Assembly: GCA_015680685.1 (NCBI GenBank)
Contig: MNCI01002112.1
Location: 1 to 64,000, forward strand
Length of the DNA: 64,000 bases
Direction: 5' to 3'
DNA from: Gnetum montanum
Lineage: Eukaryota; Streptophyta; Gnetopsida; Gnetales; Gnetaceae
The position numbers and the translations under genes are program-made. Below the pieces are notes generated by a model. It was not told the origin of the DNA. It saw only the letters and a list, made by a program, of their open reading frames with translations, and did not search any database. Of this stretch, positions 12,290 through 24,773 are shown one piece after another. Each line of letters starts with the position of its first letter. Position 1 is the first letter of the stretch.

Positions 12290-13994
12290 TTAGCTGAAAC
12301 AACCTAAAAATGTAGGGTCATCCTTGCTTCACCAGGCTCTTGCAGTTTATGTAGCACTATGGAAATTCATCGGGAAGAGAGCGTTCTAAGTCTAGGTTGG
12401 CCAGTTTGATAAATTTTCTAGTTTGAACATGGACAGGTTTTGTACCATCCTGCCCACCCACCAAAGTAGCCTAAATAGCCAGTAGCCTACTTAGAAATAG
12501 TGTGCGGAATTGGCAGTAGCATTCGGGATGCGCAAGAAATAGTTCTACAATATTTCTAAGTCACGAAGCCTACTACACTACGCTATGTTATGTAGTGTAG
12601 CAAGCTTCAGAAGACGATGGCAGAATGAAATGCTACGCTACGCGACATCACAGAACATAGCATGGCAATGACTTCACTACTCACTCCCCTCGTCCAATTT
12701 CAAGTTCTGTAGTGATGTCCCTTTCTATTAGGAAGTGGCGGGCCATGTCTGCTACTACGCTACATTGAGCTACATGGCACAGCAAGGTGTAGCAATCCTG
12801 TGGAAGAGATAGAAGGTAGTTCGAAAGGCAGAGTCAACGAAGTTCTCAAGACTTGCATCGCAGGAGACAAGGTTTGCAAATCAGCAAAGATTTTGTGACT
12901 AAGGAAAGTTGCTATGCTACGCTACACTACGTAGTGTAGTAAGCATGTGAAATAGATCAGAACGTGCAACAGAGTGCTATGCTATGCCAAGCATGCTACG
13001 TCACAAAGCATAACAAGGCATACAGGTGGTTGTGCGACATCAATGTACTTCACCTAATTAGACCATTGGCACACATCTCCAAACATTGATAGTGCAATTA
13101 TGGCATAGTAGGATTGTAGTTATTGCATAAAAATATACATCGCAATGGTCTTGTAGGTCCAACGGTCACAAACAACACGAGTGGCGCCAGCAAGAAAACC
13201 AAGGCCTAAGGCACGTAACATTCAAACCACCCCTTTCGCACACCCTTGGTCTTATAAATACCCTGGCAAAAAGCATGGAAAGAGGTTCACATTTTTTAAA
13301 AATTTGGTAGTTTTAAAAGAGTTCGCATCTTTCTTGAAGAAGACAACTTCCAAGTGGTGGGAAGTTTGAAATTCTGAAACAAAGATTTCCCCTCTCTCCA
13401 GCATTGTAAGATCAAAGTCATCTATCTAACATTGTAAATAGTGAGTCTCTCTCAGCTAGTGTGAGGTCCCTGTCTCCATTCTACCACCTTGGTAGAACCT
13501 CACATTGTTCGTACATGAGTCTGCATCCAAGCACATAGCTCTTTTTGCTTGGCACACCTTGGTTACCCTCGGGATTTCTGCACTCCGTCATGCTATGTAG
13601 CCGATTGTATCCACCCTAACCAAACGAGTTTGTAGCTTTGGAGTGGTGCATGTTTCTAACCATACATTACTTTATCTCTCATTTGTTTTCTTGATTTTGC
13701 ATTATTTTCTATCTTATTTACCTTTAAGAATTACTTTGTATTACTGTCGCATTTTTACAGTTTCTTCCGTACTTCATTTACCCTTAAGCATTATCTCGCA
13801 TTTCACATTATTTACATTGCAAAAGGGTATATTGATGCTGATGTAAGTTCCTATCTGATCGACCAGACCATTCAGGGCACCCCATGTCAACACACACCTG
13901 GCACGGCCCTCCCCCGGATACAGGGTTGGAATTGTTGCGCCCATCAACCCCCGGTGTTCTTCCAGCCACCAAAATTTTCGGTCACTACATTAGC
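12290..13994 (+). mobile_element. S1: solo LTR with perfect target duplication
   Basis: Begins TGAAACAACC at 12295 and ends ...cactaca at 13989, with TTAGC on both sides (12290-12294 and 13990-13994). Length is 1,695 bp. A TATAAATA lies near 13252 and the family U5 signature near 13857-13980. No internal sequence is present, so it is the product of recombination between the two LTRs of a plus-strand element that had inserted into E1 integrase. Confidence 0.93.
12570..13000. repeat. Palindrome cluster in U3 of S1
   Basis: Foldbacks with CTACGC/GCGTAG-type arms at about 12575-12602, 12633-12655, 12756-12792, 12910-12940 and 12976-13000. They have the same architecture as the E0 and E3 LTRs. 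Confidence 0.65.
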
Positions 13995-16945
13995 CATTTT
14001 ACTATCGGTAATATGGCATTGAAAAGGAATGCTTAATGTGAAGGTGTTCACAGAAGTCTTTGGTTTCTGCACTACTAAACTACAGCCCATTATCTGTGAC
14101 TATAGTCATAGGTAGACCAAAGTAGGTCACTATGTTGTCAAGGATGAATTTGCAAGCCTATTGTAATGTTTTCTTCCTAAGGGGAATAGTTTCAATCCTC
14201 TTGGTAATGTATTTGGTCACAATTATAATGAAGCTATGTCTTGCAGAAGACTTAGTTGTTATAGGTCCTATGATATCCAACCCCTAATGTTGGAATGGCC
14301 ATGTGATCTACATGATATGCAATTCAATGGATGACACATGCATTAAATTTTCATGTTGTTGACACACATTACATGTCTTGACCTTGGAGATGCAATTGCA
14401 TTCCATGTAAGGCCAATAGTAGCCTAAGTATCTAATTTTTGATGCCATTGCCCTAGGCGCTATGTGACCTTTACACAATCTCTCATGAACTTGATCAATG
14501 ATTGTTTGTGCTTCATTATTGCTAACATAGGTTAGTAGTATGGCCTTGTAGGATTTGAAACATGGTGTGTTATCACCTATGAGGATGTACTATCATGACT
14601 GTTTTCACATTGCATCCTTTTCAGTAGTAGTTAAATGTTGCAGAGGCTCACCCTATCAAAGATATGACTTGATGTTGTCATACCATTCTTGTGCATGAGT
14701 CATGCTTGTTGTAACTACAGATGTAATTCCAATTGTTTATGTGATAGGCTTAGTGCAATCTATTATTGAAGTAGGAAAGGCATGAAACATGTTAGGTGCA
14801 ATGGTTAAGGCTAGTGTAGCTAATGTGTTGACAATGGCGTTCTCATTGTAGGGGATGTGCTAGATATCTATGGTTGCAAATCATTTAAGCATGTACTTTG
14901 CCAAGTCATAATAAGGTTGTAATTATTGTGCTTTACAAGCATAAACTTTTGTGACTTGGTTAATGACTAACTACGAATCACCTTAAATTATTCCTAGGTC
15001 ATGGGCTACTAAGATGCCTCTAAGGAGACCTTTGTACTTTGCTATGTTGTTGTGCAAGGAAATGCAAAGTGATAAGTGAAGGATCAGATCTTTCCAAAGG
15101 GAAATGTGATAATGGTAGTGGTACCTCCTTGAGAGATTGAAGCATCATCAAAGTGCAAGATTGCCTCAAATCTCGTAGGGACTTAGTGTATGCTACTAAC
15201 ATGTTCATCCAAAAATTCTAGATCTATCATTGCTTGATCATTTATTGGCAAATTTGTGAGTTGTGTGACTATTTATTGACCTTTGGTTGATTCTTATGCT
15301 ATATAGTGTAGGTGAAACTCCATGGTTATTACTTTCCACCATGCAATCTGACTACTTTTGTAAATGTTTGTGGTGATTGCCTAGAGTACATTGCTCTTGC
15401 AGATGATGTTTACCTAGTTGTAGAAAAGATAATGTCTCTACTTATTAAGCATAAAGACTAAGTCAAGGAAGTTATTCTCCACATCATTGTATTTTGCTTC
15501 ATGGACCACTAACACATGGCTTAGGTAGCATATAGGGACCTTTGAGCCATCGTCTCATTTTTGGAAAAGTAGAGAAGTGATGGATGTGTCAAAGGTTGCA
15601 AGCTAGATGTAAAATGGTTTATCTCCTTGTGGAGAATAGATTGTTGGAAGTTGACCAAGGTTCCATTTAAGGTTGTCAAATGCCTCTTGGCATTGAGCTA
15701 ACCGCTCAAAGTGAACTCTTTTTTTGAGCAGATTTTGCATGGACTACAACTTATCAATTAACTATGCAATAAACCTACAAATAAATTGCAATCTACCTTG
15801 TAACCCCCATAGCTCCTTAAGGTTATTCGATGATGCTAAGTTGATGATGGCTTTAACCTTATTAGGGTCTACATATATGCTTGCTTCTAATACTACAAAA
15901 CCTAGCATGTGATCTATTTTAACACCAAAGATACACTTCTTGGGATTCAACCTACGGTCATGTCTTAGGCAACATTTGAGTACACGATCTAAGTCATTTG
16001 CATGGTTATGTGCTATTTTGGACTTAACTACTATGTTTGTCAATATATTCATTAAGAAAATCTAACAAATAATCACTAAAGATATATGTCATAGTGCATT
16101 AATAGTTTTCTCTTGCATTATTTAGTCTAAAAGGAATCATTGTGTAACAAAATGTACCCTAAGGGGTCATGAAGGTTGTATTGAGCTGGAGCTCTAGGTT
16201 GATCTAAATTTGGTTGTTATTAGAGAACCCATTCATAAAGGACAACAAGGCATGACTAGCTATAGTATTGACTAGTTGGTCAGTCCTAGGCAATGGGAAG
16301 AAATATTTAATGGTTGCCTTGTTTAGGTCGTGGAATTCTATGCAAATGCATATGCTTCCATTTTTCTTAGGTACAACCATAATGTTGGAGACCTAGCTTG
16401 CATAGTCAATGGACCAGATGAAACTAGCTTTATAAAGCTTGGTGATTTCATCATAGATTGCCAATTCCATCTTAGGCCTAACCTTGCAAAATTTCAACTT
16501 AACTGGTTTTACACGAGGATTGAGGATTACATTATGCTACACTATGTGAGGATCTAAGCCTAGCATGTCTTTGCAAGACCATGAAAATGCCTTGATGTTG
16601 TCATTGAGTGTTTTTGTAATGTTTTGGATATGTTGAGACTTTAAAAAAGAACTAAGCTTAAATGTTTTTTCCTTGTCACTAAGTGTTGTTATAGGGACTT
16701 CAATGAGGGGATCCTCAGTGATGTCACCTACCTCTAAATCTAGAGCTTTAACTACATGGTTTGGCCAATGTAGTAATGTCTCTATGGATGTTATTTGTTT
16801 ATCATGGGCCCTAGGCTCAAGATCTAGGCATTCGGTATCAATGTATCACGTGAGGTCACCATGAGGCCTAGTAAGGACCTGAGGTGAATGAAGATGCTTG
16901 CACATGCTCATGACACAATCTTGCCAATTATCTTACAAAATAACT
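13995..16945 (-). pseudogene. pol: E1 pol: RT, RNase H and N-terminal integrase
   Basis: Minus-strand pol starting after a splice-acceptor-like ...TTTTGTAAG (reverse complement of about 16940-16952). The RT catalytic site, normally Y-x-D-D-I-V-V-K-S, reads L-T-N-I-V-V-K-S near 16010-16040, so the active site is lost. R-L-N-P-K-K-C and V-D-P-N-K-V-K-A-I-I are clear. RNase H and the second RNase H follow at lower coordinates. Integrase retains T-D-N-G at about 14093-14106, that is, a normal second Asp, unlike E0 and E4. It is interrupted at 13995 by S1. Stops are frequent and mostly TAG. Confidence 0.88.
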
Positions 16946-17084
16946 AAAAGGAATGTCAAGCTAAACCTATCTTAGATTAAGTCAAAATGCATAAAGTAAG
17001 GAAAGCAATGAAATGAAAATTTGCCTACGTGTGCAAATGTGAAGCTATGGAAGTAAGGATGTAGGCTAGTTTCAAGTCTTGGCA

Positions 17085-17160
17085 TGCCATGGGATGCTAG
17101 TTTAAGGTCATAGTAGACCATGGTTTGCTAGTTTAAGGTCATAGTAGACCATGTTTTGTG
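17085..17160 (-). repeat. Two-unit array between pol and antisense gene (E1)
   Basis: Two nearly identical copies of a unit with gctagtttaaggtcatagtagaccatg. It sits between the start of pol (minus) and the start of the antisense gene (plus), as in E0, E2 and E3. Confidence 0.75.
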
Positions 17161-17839
17161 AAAACTACATAGGTTTAGGTAAGGTTGGGTGTGCTTGAAA
17201 TGTGAAACTAGGCTAGGAGTTTTTTGGGCAATCATAAAAATTTAGAAAATTTTCAATGTCTAGGGATCACCAGAAAAAGTTTAGAAAATTTTCTAACTCT
17301 GGTTACTATGCTTACCCCTTGCTATGCTCTATGCCTTGCTATGCTTAAGAAAAACTTGGAAAATTTTCCTAAGCATGGGATGTTGTCTTGGTAAGTAAGA
17401 CATTTAATTACCTTGGAAGGATATATTTGTGCATTTCACTAAGGTCAAACTATCATTTTCCATAGTGAAAATAAGAAGTTTATAGATCATAGCATAGTTG
17501 GAGAAAGGAGTGAAGCCAGAGTGTAGAAATTAGAGTGTGACATCTAGAGCATAACATCTAGAGAGTGATAGCTAGCATGACATGCCAAAATGAACATTAG
17601 TATCCTGAGCTTGTCAACATGGATGAGGAAGAGTGAGCACTACAATGTCTACCCTAGGCATGTGTGGATGAATAGAGAGAGCCACCATTTGCTAGGTATC
17701 CCACTATGCTCTACCCCTGTGCAATTATTACCTTATTTTTCTTTTCTTGTGTTACATTGCATTGGGGTTTTGGAATTTGGTGTAGCCTACCTTGGTAGAG
17801 ACTCTCACTACCATGGCTGCTAGGGCCATCATGGATAAA

Positions 17840-17861
17840 AAGAAGGGGGGGGGGGGGGGGN
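17840..17861. other. Poly-G run ending in an N
   Basis: A long G homopolymer directly followed by the single N at 17861 inside intron 1 of the E1 antisense gene. It is most likely an unresolved homopolymer in the assembly rather than biology. Confidence 0.85.
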
Positions 17862-18469
17862 TTCTCTTTTTTTCTCTTTTTGGCATGCACTATGTAATCA
17901 TGGATGATTAGTTTCATGGTTGCATGGGGTAAGGGTTTTGTTCTTGGCATTGTGTGGGGCATGGGAGAATTAGAAAACATGAGGGATTTTTTTTAGCTAC
18001 AGCCAAGGCTAGGGAGAAAAGGAAAAAAATGAGGGCTTTGTGGCTATAGCCAAGGTGACCATGGCTTGAGCATAGAGGTTCATGGGATACCCTTGTCCCT
18101 CCTCTCCTTTTTTCTTAGTGTGCATGGGGTAGAGAAATTGGGGTTTGGTAGTGGCCCTAGGGCCAATGAAAGGGAGAAAAGAAAGGGGACCATGGGGCAC
18201 ATGGCACTAGGTGGATGATATTTTTTGCATTTTTGGGCCTAAGGATAAGGAAAAATGAATAGCTAGATATGGCAACGGTGATCATGGTAGGAAGGGAAGG
18301 GTAGGGAGAAAAGGTTGTGATGGATTGCAGCCATGGGAAGTGTCTTAGCTTGTAGTGGTAGAGCATAATAAGGCTGTGTGGCACTGTGAATGGGGAAAGC
18401 TACCTCGAGTGAAGGTACAAAGTGGTAGTGTGAGTGGTAGTTAGTTTTTTTTTGTATTTTTCTAGATGC

Positions 18470-18680
18470 TTTGGGGCTATGCTCCCAACCATTAGAATTT
18501 GTTTTGAAATTTTTTGTCATTTCGGGGCTATGCTCCCTAGGAAGCATAGCTAGAAGTTAGAAAAAATGATGATTTTTGGGGCTACACTCCTTGGAGAGTG
18601 TAGCTAATAGTTAGAATTTTTTGTCATTTTTCTTGGGTTATGCTCCTGGAGAGGGGTAACCTAAAGTTAGAAAAAATTCA
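18470..18680 (+). repeat. Intronic hairpin repeats (E1 antisense gene, intron 1)
   Basis: Three units of about 65-75 bp. Each has a short stem such as GGCTATGCTCC...GGAAGCATAGC or GGCTACACTCC...GGAGAGTGTAGC, followed by 'taRaagttagaaaaaatt'. The same type of unit occurs at the same place in E2 (31180-31510). Confidence 0.7.
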
Positions 18681-21600
18681 AGGATTTTTCCAAATGCAGT
18701 AATAAAATGCCAAATGTGAAAAAATGCTAAGTATAAGAATGCAAAGTGCTAGAATGTTACCTATGAAACAAAATGTGACATGTAAGCCAAAATGCTAAAC
18801 TTGCAAACCAAACATGTCAAACTACCAAAATATGCAAATGAAGATAATGCATCATATGCGAATGTAACGTGAAATGCTAATGCTATGTTAGTGCTATACA
18901 CTAGTGAGCACCAGGTATATCAAATGTATATATCGATGTCCTATGCTCATGAGCCTAGAGTAAGGTCCTAAGGACATATGTTTTTGCTAAGTTATGCTAT
19001 CCTATGCTAACCTCGCTAATTTTTCTAAGTGTACTGCAATGTAATTTTGTTCATCTGATGGATACTAATGACTTTTCATTTTGTTACTTTTGTAGTTGCA
19101 GGGTATTGTTGAAGGAAATCCTCATTATGGTGGAGCTTATTGGCATGTTCTAGTGCATGAGTGAGCTCGTACCAAACATGTCCACACCAAACATGTAGTT
19201 GGGTGATTAGGCAGTATGGTTCCAGCTAGGAACATACAAGTTCCTAGAATTCTTACTCTAACACTTTAGTGTGATAATGTGGTCACACTTAGTGGTGGAA
19301 GCTGGTAGTGTCATCATGGAGACATTGCTACCTAGAGAAAATTGAGGCATTATGAGGTTCATGTTCGATGAGCCCACTACTAGTGATGGCAGAGAAGGAG
19401 GTTTAGGCCAAGGCCCTAGGGATGTTAGGCCTTTGTCCAAAATCTAGTATATGCTAGAGTTCAATTGCTATAGCAAGAGAAACACTCTCTTTATTACTTA
19501 GTGTGTACATACCCTATTCTAGAACCACTTGGAATAGTGTACTATGTAGGAGGGTAAGTGTTCTTATGATTTTGCATTATTCATTTGGCTATTAGCTCAT
19601 ATGAAGGTGGTAATTTCTCACGTTCATTGCCAAGTTTAGCATTGGTGAGCATGGCCTACAAGATGATGAGGGGCCACTAAACCTAACCCACATTACCTTA
19701 TAGGAATTTTCAACCTACAAGAATGTTTGTGTAGGGGTGATTGGGCAAATTGGGTCTAACTTGGTGGAGTAACCTTATTAGTATTCAAAGGCCTAAAAGA
19801 GGTGTCAAAGCCATGATTGGTTGGATATGGAGTAAGTGGATGATGTACCTAGCATTGAAGAGGAATAGGCACCACCACCACCATTGTGCACACCTTTTGT
19901 TCCATGTAAGAATTTTATTACTTTTACTCTCATGTGTTTGCTACTTTGCCTTTTTGCATGATGCTAACTATTTTTCTTTAACCACATTACAGCTATAGTC
20001 ACTTTGGGAGAGGTCATAGTGGTAGGTACAGGTTGCACTGAGGCCACCCTCATTATGAAGTATGGGGATGATGAGGGTGTGTAGCATTGGTTGTGCCATG
20101 AGGCCTCAGTGGAGTTGACCTGTAGGCTCACATGGACTAGGCTAATGAACCTTTTCTTAGCCCTTAGCCTAAGCATCTGGGTGGCTAAAATGGTTTCCAT
20201 TATTGATTCCTTTAGTGACAATGCTCATCACTTTGTCACATGGGTACATGATGTGAGGGTGGTCTTGGACCTCATAGATGACTTCTTTGAGGGCCTATTT
20301 GGCCTTCCCTTTAATGACCCATTGGTCATTGATAAGACCAACATAAAGGTGGACAACAAAGGTAATATTGAGGGGTGGCTATGTACTTCCTGATCTCGCA
20401 AAGGCATACTTGTAAACAATGTGCAGGTGCCTGTGGTTCATGAACTTTATCCTCTCTTCCATGCTTATGCATTTCCAAAGCTACTCTCCCAAGGAAAAAT
20501 CCTTGGGGTGGAGTAGGCTCAAGTTATGAGGGACATGCTAGAGAAGGGTACCAAGTACAATTGGGCCTCTCACCTTGTCAATAGCTTGCATGTTGAGATC
20601 ATCAAGCTTCACCACAACCTCCAAGTAAGGTCACATATGCAGTTTGCATTCTTCATAAGATACTTGTGAAGGTGTGTAGAGTTTTTGGTGGTTTGCAAGG
20701 ATAGACAATGGATGATTCAAGATCACACATAGCTTTCAAATCCATGAATCAAGCACGTGTTTGCTACCATGTGAGTGCAGGACCCCCCAGAGACAATTGG
20801 TGAGTCATGTTTCATAACAAATAAAGGTCCGTTAGGGTGATCTCACTACTCATATGATAGTGTAGGTGAGCCTCTTATAGCTAGTATTGGGAACATGGCT
20901 AAGGTAGATTGTTACATTGCAAAGATGGTGGGACTATCTAAAATAAAGATTAAGAGGTCCCATCCCATAGAGGAGCCTTTAAGGGAGGTTGAAAGGATGG
21001 GCAGTAAGAAGATCCACCTCAAGTTTCAAGATTTGCACATAGATGTCGTAGGTTAGTACAAGTTTTAGGATGAAATTTTTGTACTTTATGTGTCTATATT
21101 TTTATGTTTTATGCTTTTCTATATTATGCTAAGTTGTTATGGCAAGTGCTAACATGCTAACTTTGAAATGTATGTAAATTATTAAAATTAGGTAAGAGGG
21201 CTATTAGAGCAATAGTAGAAGTAGTAGCAGAGGAGGTCCCTCCTCAAACTGAGGAGGGAGAAACATAGAAGAAGAATTTTTGCAAGGCTACAGATGTGCT
21301 TCAATAGTTAGGGAAGGAGGGACTACTTCACCCCAACGGGGGTGATTTTGATAGCCTCTTTGATGTTGTGCAACTAGGTGATCCCCTTGTTCTCACACCT
21401 AAGTATTTGCTAGGTATGTGCTCTACATTGCCATTTGTTATTGATCTCTTTCTACTCTTGCATCTTTGGCTATTTAACTATTGCTAAATGTGTTATTACA
21501 TTACAGCCATAGAGGTACCTACCAGTGGTCTAGTGTTCTTTTCTACATAATGCATGAAGCCATGGGTAGAGTGCCCAACAAGTTCACCTTCATGGAAGGT

Positions 21601-22929
21601 ATAGTTGAGGACATGATGGATCACCTATAATAGGTGGATCCCAAGTTTGGTATGCTTGTGATGTTTCTTTTTTTATCTTCCTTTTTTGATTTGATGCTTG
21701 GTTTATGGCTAATGCTGTTTTACTTTTTGTATGCTAATAGGTTCTAAGCTTCACTGGGATCCAAGTAGGGTGGCTAGGGTGGATGTCATTCCCAAGTTTT
21801 CTCTTGAGGTGGATCAAGTGCTTCACTGAATGTATGATGTGGTGAGTAAGTACACACTTTCAAGTGCAAAAGAATTATGGGTTTGTAGGTGCACTAACAA
21901 GTACCTATGGAAGTAGATACATGAGCTCCAGGTTAGGATAGTAAGCCAAGATGCCAAGATGAGGCACTTGTAGTCTTGTTATGACTTCCTTGTAGCTCAC
22001 ACATGAGGGAAAAATACTTGATGGATAGCTGAGATTGACTATGCTAGGTACTGGTCAGCAATATAGGGTAAGAACAAGGCCACCAGAGAGATCAGGAAGC
22101 AGAGGTTGTAGATGGACTTGCTTACTTGAAAAAATCAAGATTGGAAAGATTACAACACAAAGGTGTATTAGTGGGGTAGACTTAAAATAACTACAAGCAC
22201 AACTACAAGAATGAGTGAGATGAATACCTTAAATGGTACAAGGAAATGTCCATCAAATAGCATTGTCATGATATGTTCCTCAAGGCAATTGATGGGAGAT
22301 AGGCTTATGAGTTATTCGCTTGTCACGTAGTGGTAAGTGGATCTCTAGAGAGGTAGATTGCTATGCCCTCAAGGAAGGTTTCCTTGGCTACATTTTCTAT
22401 GAAGCTACCTACATGGATTACTATGAACAAAGGCAAGATCCTTGTAGTTATTGATTTTGGCCAAGAGGACTAGTCACGGCTATCAGAGGCCAAAATTCTC
22501 CAATGCTTGGAAGAGGGCCTTGATAGATTACCTCTAGAGATGGATGTAGAATCCTCTTAGGTTAGTTGTTTTTTTGTTCTTTTATGTTATTTTTGCATGT
22601 TATGCATTTGTTGACTAGTTTACTATTTTGCATTACTTCAAGTAGGCACTAGGTGATTTTGCAGGTTGTAGAGGAGTGTCAGAGGAAGAGGAAGAGGAAG
22701 AGGAGCCTCAACCCCCACCAAACACCATCGATTGAGCAGTCTTAATGTAGCCCTACTGTTGGAAATTTTACATTGCTAGCCATTTTTTCTATATAGTCAT
22801 GCCATGTATTTTTTTAATGGGTTAATGAAAATGGATTAATAATAAGCTATCTTTTCTATGTGGATTGCATATTATGTAAATTTTTGCACTTATATTGCTA
22901 AGTATTGCATACTAGTAATGTGGTTAATT

Positions 22930-23290
22930 AGTGTAAGTAGGCCCTTTTTGAGCCTCATGCCAATTTAAGGCTATGGTAGGAGGGCTATTGCATAGTTTAA
23001 GGCCATTTTTGGGCCATGAATATTGCTAGTTTAAGGCCATTTTAGGCTACAAATATTACTAGTCTAAGGCCTTTCCAAGCCACAAATAAAAAGACAAGGT
23101 GTTTCCAATTTTAGGCCATGGTGGGTTACGACAATAGTTTTAGGCCATTCTAGGCTAATAGGATGAAAGAAAAGGAATTCCTAGTTTTAGGTCATAGCAA
23201 GCTATATGCTAGTTTAAGGCCTTTTTGGGCCATGGTGATTCAAGAAAGGTGGCTAGTTTTAGGTAATGGCAAGCCATATGTATTTTTTGC
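22930..23290 (-). repeat. Array between antisense gene and (missing) protease, E1
   Basis: Seven or more units built on 'ctagttttaggccattttaggc' with variable filler. The variant with 'ggccat' is also found in E4 at 42250-42345 and at the right window edge (63940-64000), always beyond the last exon of the antisense gene. Confidence 0.75.
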
Positions 23291-24710
23291 AATTTTCAAT
23301 TTTGTAATTTTTATGTATTTTATCATTTTTCAATGCGTAAGAAAACTAAATGAAAATGCATAGGTAAAAGGGATGAATGTGTAACAAACTGCGAAGTGTC
23401 AGGTGCTCAACTGCGAGAATGCTAATGATGCTTAGAAAGTCAAAATGCTCAATGCTCTTTTGATATGCCAACCCCTACAATGCTGAATGTTGGGGTATTT
23501 ATATTGCTAGGGTTATCATGAAATGTGGATTAGGCAACATGTGGTACAAGATGCGTATCGGGCTCCATGTGGCATGAGGGTAGATGATGCTACCCTGACC
23601 ATTGCAATGCTCCCATGGGAGTAGCAAAGTGTTATTCTCTACAGTACTGCAATGAGTCCCCATAGACTACTAAACTGGAATGTATTTTTAAATAATGCAA
23701 AATAGTATAGCTTAAAGGCTACACTCTGGGACTACATCTTCCCCTCTTTTGAGTAGGATTAAGTGTAGGAACAATTTTGGGAATCAATGGGGGTGCAACA
23801 TAGATGCAACTTACTGATCTCGCTTATTGGAGAAATGTTGAAGTTGACATGAAGGCTAATGCTGAGTTCTAGAGGCTTTTGGAGGCTATTAGAGGCTTTT
23901 CTTTAGTGTCAAGCTGGCTACACTCTAGAGTGTAACACAACACTTAGTCAAATTTTGCAAAATTTTGATTCAACACTAGCTATGCTGGCTACACTTTTGA
24001 GCATAGCAAGGATACTTAGCAAACATTTGGTAGAAATATGTAGTTTTGTTTCATGGTATGTTGGGTATGCTTTGGGGCATAGCAAGAGAGGTAGCCTTAG
24101 GAATTAGAAAATTTACCAAATGTCCCTTTCATGTTTATCTAGCTTGACAAATTCTTGCCTGAAACTTAGGTAAAACTGGATACTAAAAAAATGTGCTATG
24201 CTAGATATGATAGGGAGTATAGTATAGTGTAGCAACCCCAAAAAGAGGGAAAATTTTCCAACCTATTTTTTCCATCCTAAGTAATCCTAGTAGCCTTTGG
24301 CTTAGCACTTGGGTGAACTGAACACTTCAACATGTGCTACACTGGCTATGCTAGGGAGCATAGCAAGTGTGACAACCTAGGAGAGAAAATTTGCCAAACT
24401 ATTTTGTTCATCCCAAGCAACCCTGATAACTTTTGGCTTGAAACTTGGGGAAACTAGCCATGGAAGTGTATGCTACACTAGCTACACTGGGGGGAATAGT
24501 AGGTAGAATGAGAATGTAGTAGCACACTTGGAGAAACTTTCATGCCACTACTATTGACACTTCAAAAAGTTTTGCAAAATAGGCCTTAATGCATGCTACG
24601 TTGGCTATGCTAGGTAGTGTAGCACCAACACTTAGAAAAAAAATGCCAAGTTTTGACAGTTAGACAAATTTGTCAATGAAGTGCTAAAGCCTAAAATTAG
24701 TGGTGTTTCA
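23290..24710 (-). repeat. E2 3' LTR, truncated at its end
   Basis: Starts (minus strand) with TGAAACACC at 24710, directly after its polypurine tract. TATAAATA on the minus strand is at 23496-23503. Only about 120-200 bp remain beyond the TATA box, and the U5 signature seen in E0, S1, E3 and E4 is missing, so the U5 end appears deleted. A TGTAAC at 23380 could be a residual terminus, but this is weak. Confidence 0.7.
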
Positions 24711-24773
24711 TTGGCCCCTCTTTGTTGACATTTGGAGTGGCCCAAGAGACATTGATAAAGAATACAAAACACC
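24702..24773 (-). promoter_or_regulatory. Polypurine tract hairpin (E2)
   Basis: Minus strand: ACAAAGAGGGGCCAA then TGAAACACC. The arm at 24749-24773 (attgataaagaatacaaaac then acc) is the inverted partner. It has the same geometry as in E0, E3 and E4. Confidence 0.78.

Larger units (their letters stand above)
17582..22746 (+). pseudogene. E1 copy of the antisense HAD-like multi-exon gene
   Basis: Antisense to the E1 pol. Exons inferred by homology and GT-AG borders: 1 at 17582-17695, 2 at 19102-19553, 3 at 19596-19905, 4 at 19993-21051, 5 at 21192-21413, 6 at 21507-21649, 7 at 21741-22560, 8 at 22665-about 22746. Exon 5 is 222 nt, as in E4. Exon 2 keeps K-F-L-E-F-L-L and S-V-I-M-W-S-H-L, the HAD/FCP1-like core, with Glu for the first catalytic Asp (V-E-L-I-G). 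Exon 3 keeps V-I-G-Q-I-G. Exon 4 keeps D-S-F-S-D-N-A-H-H-F and L-F-G-L-P. Intron 1 is 1.4 kb and holds hairpin repeats and a poly-G/N gap. Several stops and small frameshifts occur, and the last exon may be out of frame. A weak TATA-like motif lies near 17421. Confidence 0.8.
10305..23290 (-). mobile_element. E1: minus-strand Tat-like retrotransposon (oldest layer)
   Basis: Reading on the minus strand from right to left: a repeat array (22930-23290), the antisense gene (on plus, 17582-22746), pol (16945 down to 11743, split by solo LTR S1), the post-pol array and the 3' UTR, which is cut by X at 10304. Gag, protease and 5' LTR would lie beyond E2 and so outside the window. The 3' LTR is beyond X and E0, also outside. 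Confidence 0.85.

Noticed and set aside
13181-13369. Short ORF in solo LTR S1
   Set aside because: Overlaps the LTR TATA box and R region and is not conserved in other LTRs.
17840-17861. G-quadruplex-like poly-G tract
   Set aside because: The tract ends in an assembly N and is probably a homopolymer sequencing artefact.
23380-23386. TGTAAC as exact end of the E2 LTR
   Set aside because: The U5 signature is missing and the distance to the TATA box is far too short. A truncated LTR with unclear border is more likely.
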